From Ammoniphilus sp. YIM 78166 (GTDB taxonomy: Bacteria > Bacillota > Bacilli > Aneurinibacillales > RAOX-1): a DNA stretch of 64,000 bases. Every line of letters starts with the position of its first letter. Positions within the stretch are counted from its first letter, which is position 1. Under the pieces are notes generated by a model, which worked only from the letters and a program-made list of their open reading frames with translations, was not told the origin of the DNA and did not search any database. Shown piece by piece: positions 52,380 to 59,942 of the stretch. The stretch spans positions 682,001-746,000 of the forward strand of contig NZ_SDLR01000003.1 in assembly GCF_004522215.1 (NCBI RefSeq), given 5' to 3'. The position numbers were made by a program, and so were the translations under genes.

Positions 52380-53276
52380 TCACCTTCCTCTTTTGAACTG
52401 TTGTTCGAACCAATCTGACCAAGAAATAGACGTGCTACCGATGGCCCACTTGCTTATTGAGGCAGGGGCCTTATGCATTCCCTGTCCCCCAATAGCAAAC
52501 TTTAAGGTAGGCAGCTTAGACTGAAGGCGATCTAATATGTCGAGGACATAAGACTGCAACTCTTCCCTAGTTATGGAGATACAAACCAAGCCGATTTCTA
52601 GCTTTTCAAGCATTTCAGCTAGACCGTCAACAGGTGTATCCGGTCCTAAATAAAGTACATCCAATCCTTTTCTTCGTAAAAAAAGAGTAAACAAAAGTAA
52701 GCCTACCTGGTGATGCTCTCCTGAGGGACATAAGGAAATCGCTCTAGGATACGTCTGATCGATGGGAAAAACACGTATGAATTGACTGATTCTATGCATA
52801 ATCCAGTTACTTGCGAAATGCTCTTGAGCTACGGATATGCTCCCTTCTTCCCAGGCTGTTCCAATTCTTTTCAACAATTCGGGCAAAACATCTTGCAGAA
52901 CGGTTTCAATAGGCCATAAAGCAAAGCAAAGCTCTAATGCTTCATTTGCCTTATTTGAATCTAGTGCAACCAAGGATTCATAGAGCATGTCTAATCGACT
53001 CAGATCCATCTCCTTTAGCTCTCTTTCGGCCAGGCTCTCCACTTTCGTGGATTGCTGCTTTTTTTGAACCAGCAATTGCACTGCCTGACTAATATTTAGC
53101 CCTTCATCTTCTGTTTGCTTCTTCAGCCATCTAAGGTCATGCACATCCTTTTCGGTGTATAGGCGATGACCCCCTTCCGTCCGTTCAGAAGGACTTAAGC
53201 CATACCTTCTTTCCCACGCTCGGATCGTCACTGCCGGTATTCCTGTTAATTCGGAGACTTTCTTAATCGTATACAC
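52380..53276 (-). CDS. MerR family regulator with B12-binding domain, CarH/LitR-like
   Basis: The 298-aa product has an N-terminal MerR helix-turn-helix (about 1-70: MYTIKKVSELTGIPAVTIRAWERRYGL, then GGHRLYTEKDV) and a C-terminal B12 domain. A helical bundle (about 95-170) contains WEEGSISVAQEH, which fits the W-x9-E-H motif that caps adenosylcobalamin in CarH. The lower-ligand His is in GEHHQVG (E-x-H-x-x-G). A Rossmann-like fold ends in GGQG. CarH and LitR bind DNA in the dark and release it when light splits adenosylcobalamin. ATG after repeated TTGTACA elements. The targets are not known here. Confidence 0.85.
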   Translation of the reverse strand: MYTIKKVSELTGIPAVTIRAWERRYGLSPSERTEGGHRLYTEKDVHDLRWLKKQTEDEGLNISQAVQLLVQKKQQSTKVESLAERELKEMDLSRLDMLYESLVALDSNKANEALELCFALWPIETVLQDVLPELLKRIGTAWEEGSISVAQEHFASNWIMHRISQFIRVFPIDQTYPRAISLCPSGEHHQVGLLLFTLFLRRKGLDVLYLGPDTPVDGLAEMLEKLEIGLVCISITREELQSYVLDILDRLQSKLPTLKFAIGGQGMHKAPASISKWAIGSTSISWSDWFEQQFKRGR

Positions 53277-53326
53277 GAAAAAACCACTCTCTTTACGGAT
53301 TGTGAGATAAAAACACTCTATGTAAA

Positions 53327-53355
53327 TTGTACAACATAAGTCTAATTATTGTACA
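53327..53355. promoter_or_regulatory. Phased TTGTACA repeats upstream of the CarH-like gene
   Basis: TTGTACA at 53327-53333 and 53349-53355, 22 nt apart (two 11-nt steps), lie between the CarH-like gene and the divergent Lys-rich gene. CarH binds arrays of 11-nt direct repeats, so this is a likely operator, though a degenerate middle repeat (AAGTCTA) is weak. Confidence 0.5.
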
Positions 53356-53464
53356 GCGGAGTCCCATAAGCAGATCCTTTTTTTCGTTTCAAGGGACATA
53401 CATCCAATCCAATAGAGGCTTTGGATAATAGACTACAAGTAAATGCGGAAAGGAGGAATTTAGA

Positions 53465-53755
53465 ATGGCTAAAAAGTGGGGTAAACTACGTCACCTAAAA
53501 GCAGGTAAAACAGGCAAATTAAACCCGTTAAAAAGGATTAAGAGAGGAAAAACCAATAAAATCGCTCATCTGTTAGCCTTGCTTCATCGATTGAAAGGAA
53601 AGCCTATTACGCTTACTGACGGAAAAGGAAGAAAGGTCAGAGTTGTTTTTAGAGGGTTCAAAGGACTAAAAGGAAATAATGAAGCAGGAACTTCCGGAGT
53701 AATTCCATTCCCTCCCGTGAAAAAACCTTTTCCATTCTTCCCCCCTTTCATATAA
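53465..53755 (+). CDS. Lys/Arg/Pro-rich small basic protein (96 aa)
   Basis: The 96-aa product is strongly basic (LKAGKTGKLNPLKRIKRGKTNK) and then Pro/Phe-rich at the end (PFPPVKKPFPFFPPFI). No Cys or membrane segment. The ATG follows AAAGGAGGAATTTAGA. Similar basic small proteins occur as spore coat or spore DNA-associated proteins, but no family is recognised. It is divergent from the CarH-like gene and could be a light-regulated target by position. Confidence 0.65.
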   Translation: MAKKWGKLRHLKAGKTGKLNPLKRIKRGKTNKIAHLLALLHRLKGKPITLTDGKGRKVRVVFRGFKGLKGNNEAGTSGVIPFPPVKKPFPFFPPFI

Positions 53756-53772
53756 CAGCAGTACGCTTCAGA

Positions 53773-53809
53773 GCTGCCTAAAACCATGTTTTAGGCAGCA
53801 TTTTCTTTT
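53773..53809 (+). terminator. Intrinsic terminator
   Basis: GCTGCCTAAAAC (53773-53784) pairs with GTTTTAGGCAGC (53788-53799), followed by ATTTTCTTTT. Confidence 0.85.
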
Positions 53810-53887
53810 ATCATGCCTTGTATTAGTCATATAATGGGCAGTCCCGCGATATTTATAGCGTATAGCCTGCTTGAGGGGGATTGCATC

Positions 53888-54400
53888 ATGTCCAGTGTTG
53901 TCGAAAGAATCAAACGTGCATTTTCTAGTCTGGAGGGCCTGCCCGTTATACAGCAAGCGATTAAGAGTACTACAGCATCTGTATCGATTCCTATTACAGC
54001 TTCCATGATTCAGGCTACGTTGAATCAATCGCAGTTAAAGGACTTTGAGAAAATTCAAATTCAGATAGATGATACCTCGCTGATCCTACGTGGAGAAGTG
54101 CGAAAACTTATGATCAAAGTCCCATTTTCAGTTACCCTCCAACCCGTGTCTACTCAAGATGGAAAACTCGTGTTTGCACTTTCCCGGATGTCTCCTCTAA
54201 ATGCCTCATGGATCAACCAGAAAATCTTTCACCATCCTCCTTACCTCTTTTTCAAGGATGGTCTGATCTACTTAGATCTAGAACCCGTAAAACATCTTGA
54301 ACAATTGCAAGGGAAATTCATCCATCACATCGAAATTAAAGACGGCACATTATGGATTAATATCAGAACCGTAATAGATATCCAGAAGCAGTCTAAATAG
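53888..54400 (+). CDS. Hypothetical protein (170 aa)
   Basis: The 170-aa product is soluble and mostly beta-rich, with an N-terminal helix (SSVVERIKRAFSSLEGLPVIQQAI) and repeated hydrophobic strands (IQIQIDDTSLILRGEVRKLMIKVPFSVTLQPV). No signal peptide, no membrane helix. No family is recognised. The ATG at 53888 follows GAGGGGGATTGCATC; the frame opens upstream to 53813 without support. Its stop lies in the terminator hairpin. Confidence 0.65.
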   Translation: MSSVVERIKRAFSSLEGLPVIQQAIKSTTASVSIPITASMIQATLNQSQLKDFEKIQIQIDDTSLILRGEVRKLMIKVPFSVTLQPVSTQDGKLVFALSRMSPLNASWINQKIFHHPPYLFFKDGLIYLDLEPVKHLEQLQGKFIHHIEIKDGTLWINIRTVIDIQKQSK

Positions 54401-54414
54401 ACTGCTTCTTTTTG
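54384..54414 (+). terminator. Intrinsic terminator overlapping the stop codon
   Basis: AGAAGCAGTCT pairs with AGACTGCTTCT around AAAT, followed by TTTTT; the stop codon is inside the hairpin. Confidence 0.82.
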
Positions 54415-54520
54415 ATCTACAATAAAATTTTAACACTATGAGTACCGTCTTTACCCATTTTATGATAATATTTAGACAGATTGGTGTTCGGATAAAATTC
54501 TAATGAAGGAGGAGAGATTT

Positions 54521-54619
54521 TTGTTTACATGGGTTAGTGTTGGCGCAGGATTACTCGTTACATCCTATTCCATTTTGGTTCATCAATTGTTGTCCTTGCT
54601 TGATGAAGAGGAAGCATAA
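54521..54619 (+). CDS. Tiny membrane peptide (32 aa)
   Basis: A TTG at 54521 follows AAGGAGGAGAGATTT and opens 32 codons (MFTWVSVGAGLLVTSYSILV, then HQLLSLLDEEEA). The first part is a single membrane helix, the end is acidic. The strong ribosome binding site and the terminator 10 nt after the stop support expression. No family is recognised. Confidence 0.5.
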   Translation: MFTWVSVGAGLLVTSYSILVHQLLSLLDEEEA

Positions 54620-54628
54620 AAAATATAA

Positions 54629-54676
54629 AATAAGAGGTGCCCCTTAAAGCCTTACCGTCAAGGGACACCTCTTATT
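54629..54676. terminator. Intrinsic terminator between convergent genes
   Basis: AATAAGAGGTG (54629-54639) pairs with CACCTCTTATT (54666-54676). Confidence 0.75.
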
Positions 54677-54678
54677 AT

Positions 54679-55419
54679 TTATTGAAGCTTACTATTAGGA
54701 TTCATCGGACGGTCTCCAGCCATATCTCCAGAACCATCTAGTAGATGGATCATGCCACGAACCAACGTATCATCCTCAAGAACGCTATATAAATGATACG
54801 CCAGGTCCTCTCTATCTACTAGAACATCCTGAAGAACTTCAGCTGTGCCCCAGTCCTGCAGGTTATGAGCTCTTGCAATCGTTCTTCTTAGCATTTCTTG
54901 AATTTTCAATTCATGCTCTAAGTCATTTCGAATAAAATCTCTCATCGTGTAACGGCCTTCAACCTCATGCTTGATATAAGATAATTCATGCTGTGTTACA
55001 GGATGCGCGGTTGGAACTCCACCAAGTCTCGCTACGCGCTCCCCAATCATATCAATATGTTTTTCTGTCTTATCTCGATGTTCATCAAAAAGCTCGTGAA
55101 GACTCAAAAACGATTCGGCTCCTTCGCTAAGCCAATGGTGCTTGTTATACTGGTGCAACGCAACCGTTAGCGCACACTGATGGTCATCTAACATTAAAGC
55201 CATTTCCAACCTAACTTCGTAAGGAAGTCCAATTCCTGCTCCTATTTGCTTAACCGTTCTTGGCTGCTGACGGAATATCATATGGTGATTTGTTTGATGT
55301 CCTGGCATTTGGGGATTGAACCCCGATTTTGTTAAGTTAAATTCCCCTTGAAAATTACTCATGTTCGTCATGATTCTTGCTATATCTGAATTCATATGTT
55401 CATTCATTTGCTCGTTCAT
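54679..55419 (-). CDS. Dps-like ferritin family protein
   Basis: The 246-aa product has a long N-terminal extension (about 1-70) and a four-helix Dps-like core (about 80-215). The ferroxidase-type pattern is visible: NKHHWLSEG, LHELFDEHRDKTEKHIDMIGERVARLGGVP. Dps proteins store iron and protect DNA against peroxide. The long extension and the CotF-like gene 12 nt upstream suggest a spore-associated version. ATG after AAGGGACCTACAT. Iron-binding at Glu and His is plausible but not proven. Confidence 0.78.
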   Translation of the reverse strand: MNEQMNEHMNSDIARIMTNMSNFQGEFNLTKSGFNPQMPGHQTNHHMIFRQQPRTVKQIGAGIGLPYEVRLEMALMLDDHQCALTVALHQYNKHHWLSEGAESFLSLHELFDEHRDKTEKHIDMIGERVARLGGVPTAHPVTQHELSYIKHEVEGRYTMRDFIRNDLEHELKIQEMLRRTIARAHNLQDWGTAEVLQDVLVDREDLAYHLYSVLEDDTLVRGMIHLLDGSGDMAGDRPMNPNSKLQ

Positions 55420-55431
55420 ATGTAGGTCCCT

Positions 55432-55998
55432 TCAAATCATCATATTTGATACGTTATTTTGAGCTTGAAAAGATTGCATCATCGTATTCATAGTGTGATC
55501 TGCCAGTTGAGGCGCTTGATAATAACCCTTGTAATTCATAAACTGCCAGATCTCATAGGCCATCTCCTGACAGATGTTTGCACAGGTAGCGTGGTAGCTT
55601 CGAACCTGTGGATCTACACATTCACAAGCCCATAGCATAGCCACGGCTGCCCCTGTTTTGTGCATGTTTAACAGGATTGTTGCAGTGGTAGTATCAGCTA
55701 ATCTTGTAGCATGAGGATTAGGAGCGGGCATAGAAGGCTGCTGTAGGCCCACCTGCGGCTGCTCATAGACGTTCATTTGAGGTGTATGGGGGGTCATTTG
55801 TACACCTTTACCTAAAAGCATATTCATACCTTGTTGATAAGCCTGTACTTCTCTGCGCTGCTGATTTTGTAAAATATCCCGAAGGTGAGCATCTTGCGTC
55901 ATGTTGAGAAATACACCGTATAATTCAATGGTTGCTGCTTTGGACCTTAGAGCTTCTTGTGTTTCTAAAAATTCATGCGCTGCCCAGCGTGTTGTCAT
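55432..55998 (-). CDS. CotF family spore coat protein
   Basis: The 188-aa product has the CotF domain: an N-terminal helical hairpin (WAAHEFLETQEALRSKAATIELYGVFLNMTQDAHLRDIL) and a second helix pair (LADTTTATILLNMHKTGAAVAMLWACECVDPQVRSYHATC). The linker between is Pro/Gln/Met-rich. CotF-like proteins belong to the spore coat. The ATG at 55998 follows GGAGGTTAATCAG. It is the first gene of an operon with the Dps-like gene. Confidence 0.82.
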   Translation of the reverse strand: MTTRWAAHEFLETQEALRSKAATIELYGVFLNMTQDAHLRDILQNQQRREVQAYQQGMNMLLGKGVQMTPHTPQMNVYEQPQVGLQQPSMPAPNPHATRLADTTTATILLNMHKTGAAVAMLWACECVDPQVRSYHATCANICQEMAYEIWQFMNYKGYYQAPQLADHTMNTMMQSFQAQNNVSNMMI

Positions 55999-56101
55999 CT
56001 GATTAACCTCCAAAATATGGAATTTACTGTTTCACCTCTTTTATTATCTTAGAAATTAAAGATCTTATACGTATGTTTTAGAAGCTTGTACAATGGATAA
56101 T

Positions 56102-56123
56102 AAAAAAAGGAAGTCCAACTTCC
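56102..56123 (-). terminator. Intrinsic terminator of the 39-aa gene
   Basis: GGAAGT (56109-56114) pairs with ACTTCC (56118-56123), followed by seven T on the minus strand. Confidence 0.7.
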
Positions 56124-56243
56124 CTAAATAATCTCATCATCCGATGCAGTGAGTGAAATTCTATCTTGACATCCCCAGCACTCACTTCTGTTTTTTTCCA
56201 TTAACGCTAGTTCCTCGCCACAATTGACACACAAATCGCTCAT
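56124..56243 (-). CDS. Two-CxxC zinc-finger peptide (39 aa)
   Basis: An ATG at 56243 after AAGGGGGTGTGTAGC opens 39 codons. CVNC (5-8) and CWGC (22-25) form a small zinc-ribbon-like pair 13 residues apart. The stop is followed by a terminator. Small zinc-knuckle proteins are common in Bacillales; no family name is certain. Confidence 0.65.
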   Translation of the reverse strand: MSDLCVNCGEELALMEKNRSECWGCQDRISLTASDDEII

Positions 56244-56305
56244 GCTACACACCCCCTTGTTTAGTTTATGATTATTCAGAACATTTTGTTCTTTGATCAA
56301 ATAAA

Positions 56306-56351
56306 AAAGTTCTTGAATAGCTGGCGTCTGCGCTTGCTATCCAAGAACTTT
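56306..56351 (-). terminator. Intrinsic terminator of the SBP gene
   Basis: AAAGTTCTTG (56306-56315) pairs with CAAGAACTTT (56342-56351), with a further internal pairing around CTGCGC; TTTTTT follows on the minus strand. Confidence 0.78.
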
Positions 56352-56358
56352 TTAGATG

Positions 56359-57372
56359 TTATTGAATTAAGACTGCATTTTTCTTCATTTCTTCTGTTAC
56401 TTCAATACCTGCTTCACTAGCAGCCTTCAGGTTAATGTAAAGATCCGTTTTTTCAGGGTACCCAACAGAAATTTCACCAGGGTTCTTACCTTTTAGGATT
56501 TCCACAGCCATCTCGCCTGCCTTGTAGCCGATATCATACTCTTCGACTCCATAACCCGCAAATACTCCACGCTTAACGGAATCGGCATCACCTGCAAAAA
56601 ATGGAAGTTTGTTCTGGTTTGCCACTTGGATTACTGACTCTAAAGCCGAAGCAACTGTATTATCTTTGAAATAAGCTATTGCATCTACTCTGCCAATTAG
56701 GGCTTCGGCTGCCTGCTGAACTTCAGAGCTCTTAGTAGCCGTTGACTCAACAGGTTCTAAACCTAGCTCTTTCATGGCCTCCTTTGCTTTTTCAACGTTA
56801 AATACAGCATTTTGCTCCCCATTATTGTAGATAATTCCTACTCTCTTTGCATCAGGAAAGAAGTCCTTAATTGCCTTCACCGTGTTTTTTACTCCATCGG
56901 GATGGGTATCGGACATTCCCGTTACATTTGAACCAGGATTGTCTACTTGAGGCACTAATTTAGCACCCAGCGGGTCGGTAACCGCAGTAAATACGACTGG
57001 AATATTTTGTGCAGCTTTGACTGCAGCTTGTGCACTTGGTGTAGAGATGGCAAGAATAAGATCATCTTGGTCGTTTACAAATTTTTGTGCAATGGTAATA
57101 TTATTATTCATATCCCCTTGCGCGATTTGAATATCAACTTTGAGATTTTTCCCCTCTTCATAACCGGCGTCCTTCAACGCATCCAGGAAGCCCTTTCTGC
57201 CCTCATCCAGTGACGGATGTTCCACAATTTGTGTAATTCCAATTTTCACTATTTTCTCAACAGAATTCGTTGCATCGGTCTTCACCTCTGCAGGCGCTCC
57301 CGAAGGCTGACTCCCACAAGCTGCCAGAAAAATCATAGCTCCAACCGCTGTTAATGACAAAAACTTTTTCAT
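56359..57372 (-). CDS. ABC transporter substrate-binding lipoprotein, TrpX/COG2984 type
   Basis: The 337-aa product has a lipoprotein signal with lipobox LAAC (Cys about residue 19) and a two-lobed periplasmic binding fold of the COG2984 type (IVKIGITQIVEHPSLDEGRKGFLDALKDAGY, then VVFTAVTDPLGAKLV). Related proteins bind tryptophan-like or sugar ligands. No permease or ATPase gene is adjacent, so it is an orphan here. The ATG at 57372 follows GGAGGAGAGTTTGAT. A SigA promoter and a cre site lie upstream. Confidence 0.87.
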   Translation of the reverse strand: MKKFLSLTAVGAMIFLAACGSQPSGAPAEVKTDATNSVEKIVKIGITQIVEHPSLDEGRKGFLDALKDAGYEEGKNLKVDIQIAQGDMNNNITIAQKFVNDQDDLILAISTPSAQAAVKAAQNIPVVFTAVTDPLGAKLVPQVDNPGSNVTGMSDTHPDGVKNTVKAIKDFFPDAKRVGIIYNNGEQNAVFNVEKAKEAMKELGLEPVESTATKSSEVQQAAEALIGRVDAIAYFKDNTVASALESVIQVANQNKLPFFAGDADSVKRGVFAGYGVEEYDIGYKAGEMAVEILKGKNPGEISVGYPEKTDLYINLKAASEAGIEVTEEMKKNAVLIQ

Positions 57373-57430
57373 ATCAAACTCTCCTCCTCTAGTCTCCACT
57401 AACTAACTAACTCAACTCTTAATGTTTTGT

Positions 57431-57459
57431 ATTATATAATAGACAAAGCGATCCATCAA
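57431..57459 (-). promoter_or_regulatory. SigA-type promoter of the SBP gene
   Basis: On the minus strand TTGATG (57454-57459) is followed after 17 nt by TATAAT (57431-57436). The start codon is about 60 nt further downstream. Confidence 0.7.
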
Positions 57460-57493
57460 TAAGAAAAAAAACAAAATAGACAAAAATATATGT

Positions 57494-57507
57494 AGTAAGC
57501 GCTTCCA
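57494..57507. promoter_or_regulatory. Catabolite responsive element (cre)-like site
   Basis: AGTAAGCGCTTCCA reads TGGAAGCGCTTACT on the minus strand, differing from the consensus TGWAARCGYTWNCW at one base. It lies upstream of the SBP promoter and overlaps the -35 region of the divergent 63-aa gene, so it could activate one and repress the other. Confidence 0.62.
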
Positions 57508-57531
57508 ATAATAGCTGTTTTATCGTATAAT
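57503..57531 (+). promoter_or_regulatory. Candidate SigA promoter of the 63-aa gene
   Basis: TTCCAA (57503-57508), 17 nt, TATAAT (57526-57531). The -10 is perfect, the -35 poor. The cre-like site overlaps the -35. Confidence 0.5.
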
Positions 57532-57563
57532 AGCCCTAAGGATCATCAAAGGAGGGGTTGGAC

Positions 57564-57755
57564 ATGTATTATACTTCCGGCAAAGATGTTACCGTTACCA
57601 TTTGGGGGAAAGGACTTACCTTCCAAGGAAGGGTTGAACAATGGAACCAAAAGGAAGTTATTATTCACGAGCGAAATAAGCAGACGAAATGGACATTCCC
57701 CTATCAGGATATCTTAAAAGGGAAAGTTAAAATTACGCCAAAAAGAATACACTAA
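57564..57755 (+). CDS. Small Sm-like beta-barrel protein candidate (63 aa)
   Basis: The 63-aa product (MYYTSGKDVTVTIWGKG, then FQGRVEQWNQKEVIIHERN) shows a strand-turn pattern like the LSm fold: V-x-V-x-x-x-G, x-F-x-G-x-V, then VII and WTFPYQDI. It may be a small Sm-like protein, but this is not a recognised family assignment. The ATG at 57564 follows AAAGGAGGGGTTGGAC. The divergent cre-like site may control it. A terminator follows at 57762. Confidence 0.6.
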   Translation: MYYTSGKDVTVTIWGKGLTFQGRVEQWNQKEVIIHERNKQTKWTFPYQDILKGKVKITPKRIH

Positions 57756-57761
57756 CTGATA

Positions 57762-57785
57762 AACTCCCTCCACGGGAGTTTTTTG
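57762..57785 (+). terminator. Intrinsic terminator
   Basis: AACTCCC (57762-57768) pairs with GGGAGTT (57774-57780), followed by TTTT. Confidence 0.82.
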
Positions 57786-57845
57786 CTTTCTCATAAAATG
57801 GTTGATTTAAGGGGATCATGATAAAAAAGCACAAGGAGATGAGGC

Positions 57846-58607
57846 ATGATAAGGATCGTCATACTGCTACTAACGCTTCTGTCCTTTCAAGGTAGTATTG
57901 TAGGAGCCCAGGAATCTGCGGTTAAGAGAGTCGCGATTGTTATCGATGATTTTGGAAATGATATGGATGGAACAAAGGAGATTTTGGACATGCCTGTACC
58001 TTTGACCATCGCGGTCATGCCATTTCTCCCTACCACGAAACGTGATGCCAATTGGGCGAAGCAAAGAGGGCATGATGTTATTGTCCATATGCCCATGGAG
58101 CCTAAGAAAGGCAAAAAGAGCTGGTTAGGGCCTGGTGCCATTACAACTGATTTATCAGACGAAGAAATCCGCAAACGAGTCAACGCAGCTATTGATGATG
58201 TCCCCCACGCAATAGGGATGAATAACCACATGGGGTCAAAGGCAACAGCAGATCCACGTGTGATGAGAATCGTTCTAGAGGTATGCAAAGAACGGAATCT
58301 CCTCTACCTCGATAGTCGAACTACCCCTAAAAGTGTCGTATCATCTATCGCAGGCGAGCTAGGTGTTCCCGTTATTGAAAATCATATCTTCCTTGATGAT
58401 ATTTATCGAACAGCACATATCAGCAAACAAGTACGTCTCCTCATCAAGCATCTACAGGCTCACTCTCACTGTATTGCCATTGGACATGTTGGTCCGCCAG
58501 GTAAGAAGACAGCCGCCGTACTCAAACAAAGTATCCCTACCCTCCAAAAAGAAGCCAAATTTGCATTGATTTCGGAGCTAGTAGTTCCACGGGTGCCTAT
58601 ATATTGA
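57846..58607 (+). CDS. Divergent polysaccharide deacetylase family protein (YibQ-like)
   Basis: The 253-aa product has a signal peptide (about 1-21) and a COG2861/YibQ domain. Motifs are VAIVIDDFGNDM (first Asp pair, about 28-39), VIVHMPMEPK (about 78-87), HMGSKATADPRVM (about 128-140) and IAIGHVGPPGKKT (about 214-226). It resembles NodB-type deacetylases but the substrate is unproven. It should act outside the membrane. ATG after AAGGAGATGAGGC. Confidence 0.87.
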   Translation: MIRIVILLLTLLSFQGSIVGAQESAVKRVAIVIDDFGNDMDGTKEILDMPVPLTIAVMPFLPTTKRDANWAKQRGHDVIVHMPMEPKKGKKSWLGPGAITTDLSDEEIRKRVNAAIDDVPHAIGMNNHMGSKATADPRVMRIVLEVCKERNLLYLDSRTTPKSVVSSIAGELGVPVIENHIFLDDIYRTAHISKQVRLLIKHLQAHSHCIAIGHVGPPGKKTAAVLKQSIPTLQKEAKFALISELVVPRVPIY

Positions 58608-58619
58608 CGAAGACGAAGA

Positions 58620-58655
58620 AAGCCTGACCCCAAAATATTAGGATCAGGCTTCTTA
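58620..58655. terminator. Intrinsic terminator between convergent genes
   Basis: AAGCCTGA (58620-58627) pairs with TCAGGCTT (58644-58651). Confidence 0.72.
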
Positions 58656-58660
58656 CTTTT

Positions 58661-58897
58661 TTATGATATAGCTCGCGATAATTTATCCTTCATAATCGCT
58701 AAAGCTTCAATTTCATTGACATAGGCTGTTCTTGGAAAGTACCATAGCGCTTCTCCGTCAGGATTAATTGCGATATAAGTGAACGCTTCTTCATCCTCGC
58801 CCGGTTCATCCTGCTTACACAAATACTCAAGTCCATTAATGAATCCAACTGAAACAAATCCCAGTTCCATTAGTTCTGTTTTAGTTTTCTTATACAT
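58661..58897 (-). CDS. Hypothetical protein (78 aa)
   Basis: The 78-aa product is acidic and mixed alpha/beta with one Cys and no membrane helix (MYKKTKTELMELGFVSVGF, then DEEAFTYIAINPDGEALWYF). ATG after GAGGAGATAAATT. No family is recognised. It is transcribed in the same direction as the coiled-coil gene downstream of it but separated by about 90 nt. Confidence 0.65.
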   Translation of the reverse strand: MYKKTKTELMELGFVSVGFINGLEYLCKQDEPGEDEEAFTYIAINPDGEALWYFPRTAYVNEIEALAIMKDKLSRAIS

Positions 58898-58986
58898 AAT
58901 TTATCTCCTCATAGAAAAGCATTTCCATCTGTCTCCTATTATAGCAAGTTATCGACCCTTCAGATGTGAACCTTTCTTGTCTCTTT

Positions 58987-59817
58987 TCATTCTGTCTCTC
59001 GGGTAGCTGCGATTTGGCGTCGATGGCTTCGTGCAAAGATTCTTCTCCACCAAGGCATTTCTATATAGGCTTGAAGTAACGTCATTCTTTCATGGAGCAA
59101 AGTGGAACGCTTGGCTTCTCTCTCCATAAACTCCTGTGCCTCAGTCTGAAAGGCCTTCAGTTCTAATTTCATTTTTTCTTTTTGCTCTCTCATCTCTCTG
59201 GCAACATCTTCTTGGAGCAAGCGTAATTCTGAGATGGACTTTCTCGATTTTTTCTCTGTTGCCTCTGCCTGTTCAGCTATCCGCTGTACTTGATATTCCA
59301 GCTCAGTTTTCCACTGGTCAATCGCTTTACAATCTTTTCCTAACAGGGTAAGTCTCGTATGTAGTTCAACCCATTGCTTCTGCTGCTCTTCTAGCTCCTG
59401 CTTAACCTTCTGATAACCAGCTTGTAATTCAACAATGCCTTTCCATTCCGCTTCGTTTGCTTTCCATTCCTCTAGCATGGGTTGCAGGCTGATCATCTGT
59501 TCATTCCATTGCACATTTTGGAGATATAAGCATGTACTCAAGTAACCTAAAAACCTCATGGCTTCGTTATTATTTTCGATGGCTGTGGCCATTTCTTGGG
59601 AATTACGTCCAGTGACCTCGCCCATTAAACGTTTGATCAGACCTTGGTTTTGTATATTGATAAATCCATCTTTTGCTGTATCGGAAAAGTGTATAAGATC
59701 ATCTGCAATCGCCTTGACTTGCTTCGGATCGGACAAAACCTTCAACATCTCTGCTGTTTGTTCATTAAGCTCAATCGCTTCACCGTTTATCATCCAAACC
59801 TGATTTGCTTCTTTCAT
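58987..59817 (-). CDS. Coiled-coil protein (276 aa)
   Basis: The 276-aa product has a globular N-terminal region (about 1-100, with AIELNEQTAEMLKVLSDPKQVKAIAD) and a long coiled coil (about 115-250) rich in Glu, Gln and Lys, ending in a basic Trp/Arg tail (WWRRIFARSHRRQ). No signal peptide. The tail could bind membrane or nucleic acid. No family is recognised. ATG after GAGGTGCCTT. Confidence 0.65.
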   Translation of the reverse strand: MKEANQVWMINGEAIELNEQTAEMLKVLSDPKQVKAIADDLIHFSDTAKDGFINIQNQGLIKRLMGEVTGRNSQEMATAIENNNEAMRFLGYLSTCLYLQNVQWNEQMISLQPMLEEWKANEAEWKGIVELQAGYQKVKQELEEQQKQWVELHTRLTLLGKDCKAIDQWKTELEYQVQRIAEQAEATEKKSRKSISELRLLQEDVAREMREQKEKMKLELKAFQTEAQEFMEREAKRSTLLHERMTLLQAYIEMPWWRRIFARSHRRQIAATRETE

Positions 59818-59901
59818 AAGGCACCTCTAGACATCCAATTATTGTATCTTCCCTATGATACCTTAATTTAACTAAAATTTCGACCCGTGCACAAAAAGAA
59901 A

Positions 59902-59930
59902 AAGCTACCCTAGAAAAAACAGGATAGCTT
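59902..59930 (-). terminator. Intrinsic terminator
   Basis: AAGCTACCCT (59902-59911) pairs with AGGATAGCTT (59921-59930) with one mismatch; TTTTTCTTTTTG on the minus strand. It closes the nitronate monooxygenase gene. Confidence 0.75.
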
Positions 59931-59942
59931 CTTTAAATCAAG

